DNA of 64,000 nt from Serinus canaria. Its lineage: Eukaryota; Chordata; Aves; Passeriformes; Fringillidae. The stretch lies in assembly GCF_022539315.1 (NCBI RefSeq), contig NC_066333.1:12801001-12865000 (forward strand), written 5' to 3'. Shown in pieces: positions 9,502 through 21,963 of this stretch. Every line of letters starts with the position of its first letter. The first letter of the stretch is position 1. The notes beneath the pieces are model-generated. The model saw only the letters and a list, made by a program, of their open reading frames with translations, was not told the DNA's origin and did not search any database. The position numbers and the translations under genes were made by a program.

Positions 9502-11819
9502 GTTGGTATGGAGCTCCAGGAGCAGCAGAACCCTGAGAAATCACAGCTGGCTCACAGCTGGCACAGAGAGAGGAGCTCTTTCCCAACATCTGGCCAGATG
9601 TGCAGAGCTCTGGAGGTCCCTGGGGGAGCATTTCTGTGCCGGGGGGATGGGAACCATCCAGAGCTGCTCCTTCCTCTCGTTGGGCCCTCTGTGAGCTCGG
9701 GGTTCTGCAGCAATCCCTGGAGCAATAATTCCTGCCAGTTACTAACACGGACTAAACCCCCCTGGCCACTAAAAACCAAGATCAGAGGTGCTGACAAACA
9801 ATGAATTGTGTAGAGGTGACCAAAACCTGAGACCAGAGAGGTTTGGGAGCTCAGCCCAGCCACAGATCAGGTTTTATGTCATTAATGTACACCAGAACTT
9901 GGCTGAAATTGGCATTTTGGGTCATCTGATACAGCACAGAGGAGGCTGGAATGTGGAATTTCCTGCAGAAATAGAGATTTCTCCCTGCAACCAAGATAAT
10001 TAATTAATTTTATTCTGATTTAGTTTGAAGTAGAAAAAAATCCAGGTTTGATGAGTACTTTAAAGGGCTTTAAAATGCACAGTCAAGCAAATGGCTGTTT
10101 CAGAGGACATGAGTTTTTATGTTAAAAACCAGAAACTACCAAAACTGTAGGTCTCCAGTTCTGTGTTTGAAGATTTCTGAACTCTCTGAAGATGAACATG
10201 GCAGGCAAGCAGAGAATTGCAGCTTTTTTAAGCCAGAGAATGCAGCAGAGACCCTTCCAGTGGGGGAGGAACATAATTAATATTTAATTCTCCCTCCAGA
10301 CACCCACGTGGAATTTCTGGTGAGTAGGGGGCTTTATAATGCAGGGCATAGGGCATTCTTTAATACATTTTAAAACCAAAAACGTTCTTTCCACTATCTC
10401 ATTTTTGAGGGGAAAAAAAATTCATCTGCATATTACTGAAGGAATAATAGTATTCCAAGTGAATTCAAGTGTGCAGTTCTTCCCCAAACCTTAAATTTGA
10501 TATCTCAGCTTCATTTCTTGATAAAATTAAAATATTAATTACTTGTTCATAATGAATTAAGATTTCCTGGCAAAAACCAAACCTGACTGGCATTTTTTAA
10601 GATTCCATTCCAATAATTAATCTTGTGATAAATTTTAGTGAGAAGAGTCCCTGGAATATTTAGTGGAAGTTTAAAGAGGTTGTGAGTTAACAGAAACATT
10701 GTTTTTCAGGCTCCTGTGTTACAAAATCCTAACTCTAAAGCAGCTTGTGATGCTCTTCCCATCCGTGCATGTTTGTCCTTCATCCCATGCTAATTTTGCA
10801 TATAACTGTGCTGATTTATGGAAGTTTCCCTTGGAAGAGAAGGGTGAATCCCTCCCTTGCAGCACTAATGCTGAAGCCAGCCCATGCCATCCTCACCCTT
10901 GTTCTCACCTCATCCCGTTCTGGATGTTGTTTGTCAGAGCTGACCCCAAAAATAAGTTCTTGGCTCCTGCAGAATGTCTCACCTGCCCTGCAGAATGTCT
11001 CACCTGTTGTGTGCAGAGCTTCCCAAAGTCTGCCCAGGCTGCTGCAGCCTGGCCCGGGCTGTGGCTGGGGTTTGTACAGCTCAGGTCATTCTTCAGTGAG
11101 AGGGGTAAGAGCTGCAGCCAACATCCCTGGCCAAGGAGGAATTTATCTGGCTCCTCCTGGCCCTGTGTATCCTGATGACATCAGGAGCCCCATCAGTGAA
11201 TGGTTGTGCTAGAGGAAATCCAACCTCATGCCCAAAAATGTGAGAGGCTGGGTGGAAGCACCTCCAGCACCTGCAGAGCTGCTCTTGGCAGAGCTCCCGC
11301 TCGTGTTCCAGAGCCAGGGCTGTTCCGTGCCCGGGGTGTCCAGCATTTCGTGTGTTTTGGATCGCAGGCATCCGAGCCTCCTGCTGGAAGGTGACGGGAG
11401 CACATCCCTGGTGATTCCCACGGAAAACACCCAGCTCTGTGTCCCTGAGCACTGGAAGCTGCAGACACAGAAAAAACTGTTAATACCTTTAAAATCTCTG
11501 TAGTGATTTATCTGAGCTCAATGGGAATGTGAATATGGGAATACATATATAAATAGACGTATTTTTAAAGAACAAGTTGAAGACTACAAGCCCAAAGAGT
11601 GCAGCACCAAGCTGGTGCAGGTACAAGGATGGGACCTGGCATTCCCTCCAGCAGCCTCCACTCTTCCAGGGATCAGTTTCCATGGCTGCAGGAGCCAGGA
11701 CTTGCACACACATTCACTAAAAGTAAAATAATTGGTGACCCAGACAATTGCTGGCCTGTGGAAGTGCAGCGCTGCCGTTGCCTCAGACAGACTCATCTTT
11801 GTGTTTTGTTTCCCTGCAG
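9502..11819 (+). other. BCAS1: BCAS1 intron 4 (2.3 kb)
   Basis: Non-coding. It contains a small direct duplication (gcagaatgtctcacctg twice, near 10968-11007). AT-rich stretches lie around 10340-10640. No named interspersed repeat was seen. It ends with tttgtttccctgcag. Confidence 0.8.
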
Positions 11820-11855
11820 GCTGCGAAAGAAACCCAGCAGACAACCGACACCAAA
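11820..11855 (+). CDS. BCAS1: BCAS1 micro-exon (visible exon 5)
   Basis: A 36-nt exon encoding AAKETQQTTDTK. The acceptor tttccctgcag and the donor AAA followed by gtgagt are both close to consensus. Phase 0 at both ends. It is too short for homology alone, but it lies 210 bp before an exon of certain BCAS1 identity, keeps the frame, and has the polar composition of the region before [10 protein letters not shown] in human BCAS1. Likely to be optional in the mRNA. Confidence 0.8.
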
Positions 11856-12065
11856 GTGAGTAGGAGGGGATGCAGGAAAAGGGGAATTCTTATTGGCATG
11901 CTCAGTTTTTAGGTGTTTTAATTTCTTTATCTGTGTTCTGGCTTTGCTGTGCAAGCAGGGATGGAAGGGCAGGGGAGAACGGGGAGAGGCAGTGCTCACC
12001 TGTCCAGGTGATGGCTGAGCGTGCTGGATTCATTGCCCACAATCTGCATGTCCTTTCGTTCCCAG

Positions 12066-12260
12066 AGCCCTGAGCAGCCTCCTGTGGCCTGTGTGAAAGC
12101 AGACAGGAATGTCCCTCCCTGCCAAGAGCCGCTGCCCAAGCAGAACCCGAGAGCGCCGGAGGCCGCGGCCCCTCCGCAGGGCGTGAGCACAGAGCCCCCC
12201 CGGGAGGGCACCAAGGGCTCAGCCACCCCCCTGCCCCTCAGCAAGCTCTTCTGGAAAAAG
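12066..12260 (+). CDS. BCAS1: BCAS1 coding exon (visible exon 6)
   Basis: Encodes 65 residues starting SPEQPPVACVKADR. The C-terminal part TEPPREGTKGSATPLPLSKL followed by FWKK aligns closely with human [26 protein letters not shown], which makes this one of the firmest exons. The acceptor is tttcgttcccag and the donor is AAG followed by gtactg. The exon is 195 nt, phase 0 at both ends. The proline-rich body is probably disordered; the end SKLFWKK is the aromatic/basic motif that recurs near exon ends. Confidence 0.95.
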
Positions 12261-13260
12261 GTACTGGGGCTGCAGGTCACTGCTGCCAAGCCCACCACGG
12301 GCAGCAGCAGGGAGGTGAATTTAGCTGTGGTAGTGCTCTTGGGTTTATGGAATCAGGAATGTTATCCTCTCTCCGTTCAATGCTTCTGTTGAATATCCCC
12401 CAGAGATCACAGAGTTCTTTACTAAAATGAATCATTAATAGAGATAAAGCTCTAAAACCTCCTTTCATTTCTTTGCTTTAAAAGTCTGAAAAGCTGGGAT
12501 CAGGGGGGTCTGTTCTTACCCAGCAGAAAATGTTCTGTGACAGAGCAGATCAGGCTTCAGTTTGGGGTCTCAATTGCTCAGGAAGACATTGTTCCTCAGG
12601 TGAAATAATGATTTAACTAAATTTAGGGCTAACTCTAAAAACACACTTCCCATTTCCATGATCCTTATGGTTTGTAGGCTGAAGTTTATTCATTCTTCAT
12701 TTCATTTCATAGAAGGGCTGTATGAAACTTTACTGAGTCACTGGATGTTCAATAACTGCTTTTCTGGGCTTCTGCTCAAGCTCAAATCCAGAAATCTGCT
12801 GCTTCCAAACACCCAGATGCACCTGAGTGGCTGCTGCTCCTGCAGCTTCTTTAGCTGGGTTTTCCCACTGGAGATGCAGTTTGGATATTTTATTTATGTT
12901 TAAAAAATATATATGTTTAGATATTTACAAAGTAAACATGCTTGAAAATAATCAAAGCTTCAAACATTTGCCACTTGGGAGTGAATTTCCTGGGGAACTG
13001 TGGGAATCAGGTGCTTGGAATGAGAGGGAAGTTGGGAAGAAGAGGGAGAGGGAGGTTTTTCTGTAGTTGTTACTGCTACAGAAACCTCCTCCTCTGAGTA
13101 GCCTGTTTGAAAACAGAGCTGGGAAGCAGGATGTGTGCTGAACATCAGGATGAAATGAGGGAAAGAAGAGACCTTCTGGCAGGCTGCTGTGTGTAGTTCC
13201 AGTGTAAAACAGCAATAAATCCAGTCTGAATTCAGTCATTTCTTAATGAAGTATCAAGGA

Positions 13261-13261
<1 letters not shown>

Positions 13262-13288
<27 letters not shown>
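13262..13288. repeat. Poly-A tract
   Basis: Uninterrupted run of about 26 A residues in intron 6. No retrotransposed copy with target duplications was recognised next to it. Confidence 0.9.
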
Positions 13289-13291
<3 letters not shown>

Positions 13292-14138
13292 TTTGGTTTT
13301 TTGGTACAAAAAACCAAAAGACAACAGGTTGGCCTCAAACTCAGCTTGCTTTGAAGACTCTGTGGGGTGTTGTGCAGTGAATTTATCTTTTCCTGGCACA
13401 TTGAATGCACTGTCCTTTTGCTAGGACAGGAATCCAAGCTCCAGTAGGTGGAGAATTCAGTCAGGAGTAGCTTTGCTTTTGAAGTCACAAACAGCAACCA
13501 CAACACTCCATGGATGCAGGATTCAGCTCCAGCTTCTCTTTCCAGGCAGTCTCTTAAATATCCATCTTCTGATGAGCTTTCACTTCAAAGTGCAGCTAAT
13601 GAAGTGCCTGTCAACACGTGGCAGTTAATGCTGCTGCTCTGCCTGCAGATGAATAAATATGGAAAGGGAAAATGAAAAATTCCTTATTCAGCTTCTCAGC
13701 TGGGAGCCACTTTGTATTTGCCCCATTTCCTGATCAGTCTTCACAAGAATTTTCAGAACAGTTACTCAAATATTTGCTGTGCCAGCATTTCTCTTTTTTT
13801 TTTTTTTTTTTTTTTCAGAAGGAATTCTAATAGGGAATTACAGTGGGCAATTTCCAATATTTGTGTTGGAAAGCTGCTTCCAAGGCCCTGCAGATATCTG
13901 ATCAGGGCAGAGAAACATGATGCTTCACATTTATCTGATCAAAGCAGGCCAGGCCAGGGTGGAAGGTGATCAAGGCAGCATTATTTACACTGCTCTGGGA
14001 TCTGGCTTTAAAAGCAGATGTGTTTGTTTTAAAAACTTGAATTTTAAGCAACTCTTGCCTCGTGACTGCAGGAAAATCATGCTCTTTTTACTGATGTGCA
14101 AACAGCAAAGTGGTTAATTACTGGGTGAAGCAGAACAT

Positions 14139-14420
14139 TGAATTCCAGAATGGTTTGTGTTGGAGGGACCTTAAAGCCCACCCAGTGCCACCCCTGCCAT
14201 GGCAGGGACACCTTCCCCTGTCCCAGGTGCTCCCAGCCCCAGTGTCCAGCCTGGCCTTGGGCACTGCCAGGGATCCAGGGGCAGCCCCAGCTGCTCTGGG
14301 CACCTGTGCCAGGGCTCAGCACCCTCACAGGGAGGAATTTGCTCTGTATATCCAACCGAAATTTCCCTTCTTTCAGTGTGAAGCCATTCCCCCTTGTCCT
14401 GCAGAACAATTTCCTGAAGA
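14139..14420 (-). mobile_element. CR1 LINE 3' fragment, reverse orientation
   Basis: Starts ccagaatggtttgtgttgga and continues with gggaccttaaagcccaccca, ccatggcagggacaccttcc, ggccttgggcactgccaggg and agtgtgaagccattccccct. This is the familiar antisense profile of the avian CR1 3' end. It is 5'-truncated, about 280 bp, with no coding capacity. Similar fragments lie at 37582 and 46851. Confidence 0.87.
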
Positions 14421-15221
14421 AATGTGTAAAAATCCCTGATACTTGAAACAACTCAATCCCTGAACAGCTGCCTAACCCTGATTTAACTGGGCATTTAATT
14501 TTGGAGCTTGGCATTTGGTCCCAGGGTGCTTTTGTTGGTTGTGCCACCAATTCCAGTGCAGAGCCAGAGCTGCAGAGACAAAACTCCTTTGGGGTGCAGC
14601 AGGGTGATCCCAACCTGCCCCCTTGGAGTGGAGAGATCCCAGGAGCTGAGCTCTGCCTTACTGAGCCACTGCTTCCACTCTGCTCTGAACCATTTCCTTC
14701 CAGCAAATAGATGGGGAATTGATGATATGGATGTGTGAACAGGCAGAGATCCAGAGTAAAATTATTATAGATTGATTATCTCCAAGCTGTTCATAAATAT
14801 AAATTAAATCTACAATTCCACGGGGAAGTGGGATGCACTGCAGCCATCTCAGGCAGCAGGGGATAAGGAATATTTATTCCCTCATCATTCTTCTCCCTGC
14901 TGCCCCACCCCCAAAATGTTGTTTCTTCCACAAAAGAGGAGTCAGGAAGAAAGCAAAATCTCTCCTGCTGCTGTGGGAGTCCATGGTGAGTCCCCTTCCT
15001 GAATGTGGAGTTCCCTGCAACTTAAAAATAGGACAGAACTAAAAGGTGAGATGGAATACTGAGTAAATCTATTGGGTGGGTTCTGTATGAAGGACTAAAT
15101 GAACTGGGGTTTTATCTGCTCAGAAAGGGAGATGGCAACAGCACTCAGAAAAACTGCTCTAAAGGGGAACAGGAAAGATCCTCGTTCACAATGAAAGTGG
15201 CAGAGTCCAAATGAAAGAATG

Positions 15222-15425
15222 TGGTGACAAATAAGAATAAACGAGTGACAGGACAGGGGAATGGCTTCAAACTGGCACAGAGGAGGTTTAGATGGCATAT
15301 TGGGAAGGAATTGTTCCCTGGGAGGGAGGTCAGGTCCTCTCACAGATTCCCAGCTGTGGCTGCCCCATCCCTGGAAGTGTCCAAGGCCAGGTTGCAGCAA
15401 TTTATGGTGTCCATAGTGTGTTTCA
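15222..15425 (+). mobile_element. CR1 LINE 3' fragment, forward orientation
   Basis: Reads in the sense direction: acaggggaatggcttcaaac, cacagaggaggtttagatgg, gggaaggaattgttccctgg and catccctggaagtgtccaag correspond to the CR1 sense consensus near the end of ORF2. Both ends are truncated. Orientation is opposite to the other CR1 fragments in the window. Confidence 0.75.
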
Positions 15426-15809
15426 AATAATCTTAATTCTGCTTTTGAGTCCAAATTCCTGAGTATGATTTTTCTCATATTTCCTGGATTACTTGTGCTT
15501 CATCTCCTCAGGACAGCATTGCTGTGTGTGATTTCATTTTCATTCTTCCATTGTAATCACAGCTAGGTTCTTGTGATTGGGAACCAGCAACTCAAGAAAG
15601 GTTATTTCTTTTGTTCATATAAACTGGTGGGATTTTAACACTTATTTACTTCCTTTCATTTGGCATTAATCAAATTCCTGAAGCAACGCAAAGAGAACAG
15701 TGAAACTGAGGATGCTTTTATGCCCTGTTTGATTGTAAAATTTTAAGAAATCAACCAACTCCTCCCTGATTGAGTCAGAATGTTTCTTCCACTTTGCTCC
15801 CAACCCCAG

Positions 15810-15977
15810 AACTCCTCGGATGAAGCGGAGGCCGTGAGCAATGAGAAGGCAGAGGTGGCTCTGGAGGCCGTGGCTCCCGACAGGGACGAGAGCAAGGGCA
15901 CAGAAAGCAGCGAGGTGAAACCACGAGGGCCGGAGAGCAAAACGCCCAAGGCAAACCTGAGGAAGTTCTTTAAGCTG
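15810..15977 (+). CDS. BCAS1: BCAS1 coding exon (visible exon 7)
   Basis: Encodes 56 residues from NSSDEAEAVSNEKAEV to TPKANLRKFFKL. The end parallels human SKPRTSLMAFLRQM and the acidic middle corresponds to human VESALQTVDLNEGDAAPEP. The acceptor is ccaaccccag and the donor is CTG followed by gtaaga. It is 168 nt, phase 0 at both ends. Mostly Glu/Lys/Ser, so probably disordered, with the terminal RKFFKL as the hydrophobic-basic motif. A short G-rich minisatellite begins about 75 bp after the donor. Confidence 0.93.
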
Positions 15978-16052
15978 GTAAGAGCAGCTTTGCCCTCCGG
16001 GAGCTCCGAGGGCTGGGGAGAGGCTTGGGAAACACTTTGCCTTTGTCTGGGA

Positions 16053-16246
16053 GGGCGTGGGGATGCTCAGGAGTGCTCGGGGATGAGGGGCACTCAGGGA
16101 TGAGGGACACTCAGGGATGCTCAGGGATGAGGGGCACTCAGGGATGCTCAGGATGCTCAGGGATGAGGGGCACTCAGGGATGCTCAGGGATGAGGGGCAC
16201 TCAGGGATGCTCCGGATCGCTCAGGGATGAGGGGCACTCAGGGATG
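16053..16246. repeat. Short-unit minisatellite (ctcagggatg family)
   Basis: Irregular tandem repeats built from ctcagggatg and aggggcactcagggatg, about 190 bp in total, starting roughly 75 bp downstream of the exon 7 donor. Unit lengths vary (10, 16-17 and 26 bp), indicating a compound array. Confidence 0.9.
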
Positions 16247-18410
16247 CGCGGCTTGGACTTCTCCCCGCATATTCCCCGTCCTGCATCTCCCTCTCGCGGC
16301 TCCTCCCGGAATGTCCCGAGGGCTCCCGTGGCCCTTTCCCTGCCGAGGCAGCCCAGGGAGCTCCAGGGGTCACGATACCGAGGATGCTCCGCTTCACAAA
16401 CCGCAGCATCCCCCGGTGGGAAGCTCCTGGAGGAGCCCACCTCCAACCCCACCTCCAAATCCATCTCCTGCTGGCCGCGGTGCTGTCAGTCCCCCTGGGA
16501 TGTGTCCTGGCCTGCACTGCCTTTGGGGAGCTGTACTTTTAGTGGCACGACTTTTTTTGGCAGTCAATGTAGGTTAGGGAAACTGGCACGTGAAAGGAAA
16601 GGAAGCAGTCAGTCCTGCAAAGCTCCATCAGGTGGGAAAGAGGAAAGGCAGAAAGTAGAAGAATCCACTCCTGCTTCCCAGAGGAAAACTGTTCCCAAAC
16701 CATCTGCAGTCCCTGTGCTGCCCTGCTTCCCCACATAATCAAACTTAAGTAATAAATAGCTTTTGGAATTGAGAATAACTGTGTTCTCAAAACTATTGAT
16801 GAAAATGTAGCAGGGGATTGGCTGTCCCCACCCTCCTCCATTTAAAAACATCCCAACCCACCCTGCCCTCTGCAGAAAACTTTGTGGGCAGCCTTGGCCA
16901 GCAGCAAGCCCAAGTGGCCAGAGGCAAGGACAAGAGGTCAGCAGTGCTCGAGAGAAATCCTTGGGATTGTTTTGTCCTCATCTCACTGGCAGCAAGAGGG
17001 AGCTTTGTCTAGACCTCAAGGTCTTTACTCTGTTTTTGGTTAAGAATAATAATAGCAATAAAAATACGAGGTGGATCAGAGAGGTTAGCTAAAGCAGGGC
17101 TATTTTTATCTGGGTTTGGGGTGTTTATAGGGGAAAAGGTAACACTGATTGCTGTTAGAGCAGGTTTTTTTCCTAAAGGCACTTGAGAACTTGCTAAAAC
17201 ACAAATGCAGAGCAGATTTTATCACAGCCCATCCTCATGCACCCTGGAAGGGATTGTCCCCAGACAGAGCACACTGTGCTTCCTCCCCTGCAGCTCTGCA
17301 GCCTCCTGCCCAGATAAAGCTCCCCAGCACAAACCGTGCCAGGCTCAGCTGGCCCCTTCCAGGGACAGGGCTTCCCCACAAAAGCCATCAATTGTCAGGG
17401 AGTGGTTTCGTTTTCTCTCCTGTCTGTGGTTTTGCAGGAAGGCCAGGTTGCAGTGAGGCTCTGTGGGAGCAGGCTGGTGCTGCTGTGCTCCACCTCACCA
17501 ACCCAGAGCTGCAGCAAACCGCAATTCCGCCGGAGGTAAATTTAGAACAAAAGTCACATCCTTCCATTGTTCTCATTGAACTTCTGCAATCAAAAGTGAC
17601 ATTTAAATTTGGGCACTCTGAAATCCTGCAGTTTATTTTACGTTTTGCTGCTGAGCTCTGTGGGTTCTGTGGCACCCAGGAGAACACGCTGAGCCCTCCA
17701 ACACACTTTTAAACACAAATGCTCATTCCTGCTGTCCCTTTTTGTAACTTAAGCTTAACCTAATTCTGACAAAGCTTGTCCTATTTACTCAGTTTGGTCA
17801 AACAGGGGTTTCTCACTTTTAAATCTAGATGGAAATGGGTTTTTACCTTAAAAAGATATTTCAGAGTCAAGGTTTGCTCTGAGTGACCTTCCAGTGCTGC
17901 AGGCTCAGGCTCTGCCTGGATTGTCCTGGCTGGGAAGTGTGGGAAGCAAGGAGGATTATTAGTTAGAGGTTTAAGGGCTGCAGGAATAAACTGGAAAGCA
18001 AAAATCAGGATTAAATGGATGCTGATGACAAAATATGCAACCATCCCTCTAAAGCTGAGTGGGCTTTAATTATTCACAGCACATGCACTTAGTAGGGTGG
18101 ATAAACACAGGGCAAGTCCCACTAGGTCATGTAGGACAGATTTGGGTCTAGAAAGCAAAGAAAAGCTCTTTCCCAAAAATTGCAGCAGCAGGGCTGCCAG
18201 CAGGTCCTTGTTTAGCAGCTGAAATGATCCCTGCTCAGGCCTTGATGGGAAACCTGACTGGCAAGAGACAATCCCACAGAACAGAGCCAGCAAAACCCCC
18301 TGGAGATGGGGGCATTTGCAAAGGGCAGGTGCTGAAGTGCCTTCAAGCCTTGGTTCCTGGGAGTTCCCAGCCTGAATGAAGGCCTCAGACAGGAGCCTTT
18401 GTGGTTTTAG

Positions 18411-18477
18411 TCAGGGAAGGGCGATGGAGGGACCCCGTTCAGGTTAGGGAGATGGCCCAGCCCCAGACACCACCGAA
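18411..18477 (+). pseudogene. BCAS1: Candidate decayed BCAS1 exon
   Basis: After an acceptor-like tttgtggttttag (AG at 18409-18410) the frame reads SGKGDGGTPF. Human BCAS1 continues with SVKGDGGITH at exactly this point of the protein, between the exon ending AFLRQM and the TEK segment matching visible exon 8. After about ten codons the similarity fades. GT dinucleotides at 18443 and 18478 give lengths of 32 or 67 nt, neither a multiple of three, while all confirmed exons here are phase 0. This suggests a frameshifted or donor-lost exon skipped in the mRNA. A weak in-frame donor at 18486 would keep it open (25 codons). The match is short, so chance is possible. Confidence 0.4.
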
Positions 18478-21400
18478 GTGCATTTGTGGTTTCAGCCTGG
18501 ACTCCTTCATCCCCTGGTGAGGGGTTCTTGTCACCTGCTCCCACACAGCTCTGCCTCTTGAAATGGAAAAGTCACTGAGAGGAAAGTGCTGGACTCACTG
18601 AGCTCCGTGTATTTACACATAACTTCTCTGTTTCTTTTATCTCTTCATAATATTAAACAAGATTTTAAAGAGTCAACATAATTTATTTTTTTCTCAAAGA
18701 AGCTCTTTCCGGGTGTGTTCTTTTTCTTAAAGTAATCAGTGGGTTTGTGTTCAGTCTTCTTCCTCTCTCTTGCTGCTTTTTGACTTTCTGCAAGAACCTT
18801 GGCTCAGGCAATGGAACTAAATACACACAGAATTATTTTTACTTTGTTGATTTACTTGTCTTCTGAGGAAAGAATCATTTAGGTGGAAACTACAAAAGAG
18901 AACTGAAAATGAGAATGAAAACTGCTCACTGCAATGTAACAAGAGCCATGAAAATATTTGTTTCTTGTTCTGTTTTTGTTTCTTTTGTTTCTTTCATTCT
19001 AAACCCAACCTTTGGGTGTGGTATTTTCATTCTATTCTTTGTGGCTTTCAAAATGCTTCAGAAAAATCATATTTTCATTAGAAATACAAATTCTGTTAAT
19101 TTGAGAGTCAAACCCTCATCTGCTGCAAGTGAAGCTATCCAGAAGAATTCACCTCTCAGTAACGAGAACTAAAACAAGGTTCTGTCTGCAGACAGCTTCC
19201 TTTAAGAGGAAAACTGAAGTTGTATTCAAAACTGTCATTTCAGAATTTCCTTTTTTAAATAGCTGTAAAATTATATCTCTCTCTCTTCCTATTTTCACAA
19301 TGTCTGATGACACCAAGGTTAATTTTCATGAATTATGTCTCTGAAAGCACCCTAAATATAGCAGGGCCTTGTCTTGTGACACTTAATCCTCATTTCATAC
19401 AAGAGCTTTGTGAAGTGATCTGAGTTAGACACCAAAAGTTTCAGCCCTGGATCTGTTTTATTATTTTAATGAGCAGCCAGCTTCCTTCCATTTTTGTAAA
19501 TCAGTTTATTGATCTTCCTCCTTCTCTCCCTTGCCCTGGTGTAAAGTAGAACCGTTTTATTCCTCAGAGGAGCCCAAGGAAAACTGGATCTGCTGCTGAC
19601 TTCTTTCTTTCTTGGGGATTTCTTTGAAAGGATTTCCTTAAATTGTGCTGTAGTGTCTCTGGAATGCTGTGATTCTTCTCCCCTTCCCACCCCTGCCACT
19701 CTGCACCCCACAGAAATTTCAGCACTGCTCCAAAACCACAGAAACCCTGGGCTTAAAAATCAGCCTTGGCCCAAGGTCTCCTGTGAGATAAGGGGGAAAA
19801 TGCTGCCCGTTTTTCTTTTTTGATTTCAGTGGCACTGCTGGTGTTGAGGGAGGCAAAGCAGCCTGGCAGGAGCAGCTCCCCTTTGGAATAAGGAGCATTA
19901 ACATCTTCCATTATTCATTGGCCTCGCTCCGCATTTCCTGAGCTGCTCCCATCAATATCAGATCTGCCAATTTCCTGCCTTTCAAGGTTAATATGAAACA
20001 CCTCAAAGAGATTATCTGATAGGGTTTGAGTTGGGTATTTTCTGCCTGGAAAATGTATTATGAATATTTTTTAAAAAGTGTTTAGTCTGCCTGACATCAA
20101 AGGCCCCACCTGCTCTCAGCCATGGGGACGGTTCTGCTTCGGCTGCAGCGCTGTCTCAGGCACGTGTGGGGAGGAAAACTCTAATTTTACACCCACAGAT
20201 TTCACAGAGTGTTTCTGAGGCTTCCAGGCTCCTCTGGCTGACAGTCCCAGAGCTGTGCTTGTTGCTGCAGGGAAGGTGAATGTTTGCAGTTTCACCTGAG
20301 AATCATTTTCTCACTTGCAGTGAGAAGGGTCTTGGGAAGCAGCTGCTGGGGCAGCAGCTCAGAGCTCCCAGAGTTAACGGAGCCAGAGACAACTTCCCAT
20401 TTGCTTTGTGTCCCTCCTTGTGCTGGGAGAGCTCCTGATCCCCTGGGCACTGCAGTGTCACCTCCCAGGTGAGGTGGCACAGGTGGGGGGTGTGGTGTCT
20501 GTGAGCCCAGACCCCGGCTCTGCTCTCCTCTGACCCCACTGAGCCTGCTTTAAACATTTATAAATCTGCTGATCCCCTCCTTCACCTTCTCCTGCACAAA
20601 GACTTTAAGTCTAAGAGCAGAGAATCCAGGTGTGAGGAAATATTTGCTACCTATATCAATCTCTGGAAAAAGAAATCATTCCAAAAGCTGATATTCAGTG
20701 GAGGAGTTGAGTCTCCTGGTCAAGCCTGACTGTATTAAATGGGTTCTGTGATTTAAACATGGAACTTTTTAAAGATTGGCTAGAGAGAAAAGCTGAATTG
20801 AGTGAAGAAGGCAAAGCAGCAGGATTGTTGTCCCCTCTCATTCTTGTTCCCCCCAAATTAGAACATTTTTTATTTTTAAATACAAGAGGTGCATTTGCAT
20901 TCTGTTTCTCTAAAGTTTCTGCTTTCAGGGTTTTCTCTGAAATCATGATATCTAAAAATGTTTTTGTTTTGAATGAAAGCTAAGCCTGGCGTGTGAGCAC
21001 ACAACCCCAGGCCTTCAGAAGAACACCAAATATTTCAAGACTAATGGTAAAATTCCCAAAGCTGGAAAAACACACAGCATTAGGCTTGGGCCATGGCCTG
21101 AGGGCAGATGTGAGATTTCCAGCTTTTCAACATGGTAAATTTGTGCTGGTTTAACGATGGCAATAAATAAAGCCATATGGGTTTGGAGTTCTTTTTTACA
21201 TTTAAAAAAAAAAAAATCCTATTTGCAAACAGATTTCCTGGCAAAACCACCCTCATTTGCTACTTTCCAAAGAGGGGTGATTTCATGGTCTGATCCTTTG
21301 TTTGCCAGATATGATTTTTCTTGTGTGAACTTCAAATACATCCTGAACTTCTCTGAGTTCTGGAATCTTCCCTTTTACTCTACACAGGTGCTTTGTGATT

Positions 21401-21963
21401 GTGGTTTTTTGGAAGATTTCCTGTCTCTTCTTTTGCACTTGTACATGAAATTTTCTATGATATTCTGGCTTTCCACACCCCAAACCTGTGTTGAGAATTT
21501 TTGGTTGGAGTGTCGCTCATTCACAGGGAATTTCTTTCCACCCTTTGCTTTATGGGGTCCTTTGATTTTTGTCCTCTCTCAGATCTTTTCCTTGCGCTTT
21601 TTGGGCGCTTTCCCTGCTTGGGGTGCAAACTCTGGGGGTATTTCAGTGACTCTCAGTGGTGTTCCCTGCCTCCTTGAGCAGCCCCAGCAGGCACGTCCAT
21701 GAAGTTGTTCCAGGTAGGGGTGGTTTGATCCCGCACTCTTTGCTCATGGAATTCCATCAGCTCCCTGGGAGCCCTTCCCTGAGCCAACACTGCAGGAGCT
21801 CATCCCAGCCTCTGGAAATGCAAACCTGCTGGGCAGCAGGACTCCTCCTGCCAGGTGGCCTTCCATTTTTTTAAATTATTTTTTTTCCCTAACATATTTA
21901 TGGCTCTCCTTGTGAATTCTCTCTGCTCCCCACTAAAAATATCCCTGCTTGAAACCGCTGCAG

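Larger units (their letters stand above)
12261..15809 (+). other. BCAS1: BCAS1 intron 6 (3.5 kb)
   Basis: Non-coding. It holds a poly-A run (13262-13288), a poly-T run (about 13794-13815), a reverse-oriented CR1 fragment (14139-14420) and a forward CR1 fragment (about 15222-15425). It ends with ccaaccccag. Confidence 0.8.
15978..21963 (+). other. BCAS1: BCAS1 intron 7 (6.0 kb)
   Basis: Longest visible intron. It contains the minisatellite at 16053-16246, a candidate decayed exon at 18411-18477, and otherwise unique-looking sequence. It ends with ttgaaaccgctgcag, whose pyrimidine tract is weak. Confidence 0.8.

Noticed and set aside
10710..10790. tttttcag followed by APVLQNPNSKAAC as a possible extra BCAS1 exon
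   Set aside because: No good donor in phase 0 and no convincing match to BCAS1.
16871..16940. ccctctgcag acceptor-like site with a short frame in intron 7
   Set aside because: No similarity to BCAS1 and no matching donor in phase.
17435..17540. gttttgcag acceptor-like site with an open frame (EGQVAVRLCGSR)
   Set aside because: No BCAS1 similarity; donor-like site is poor.
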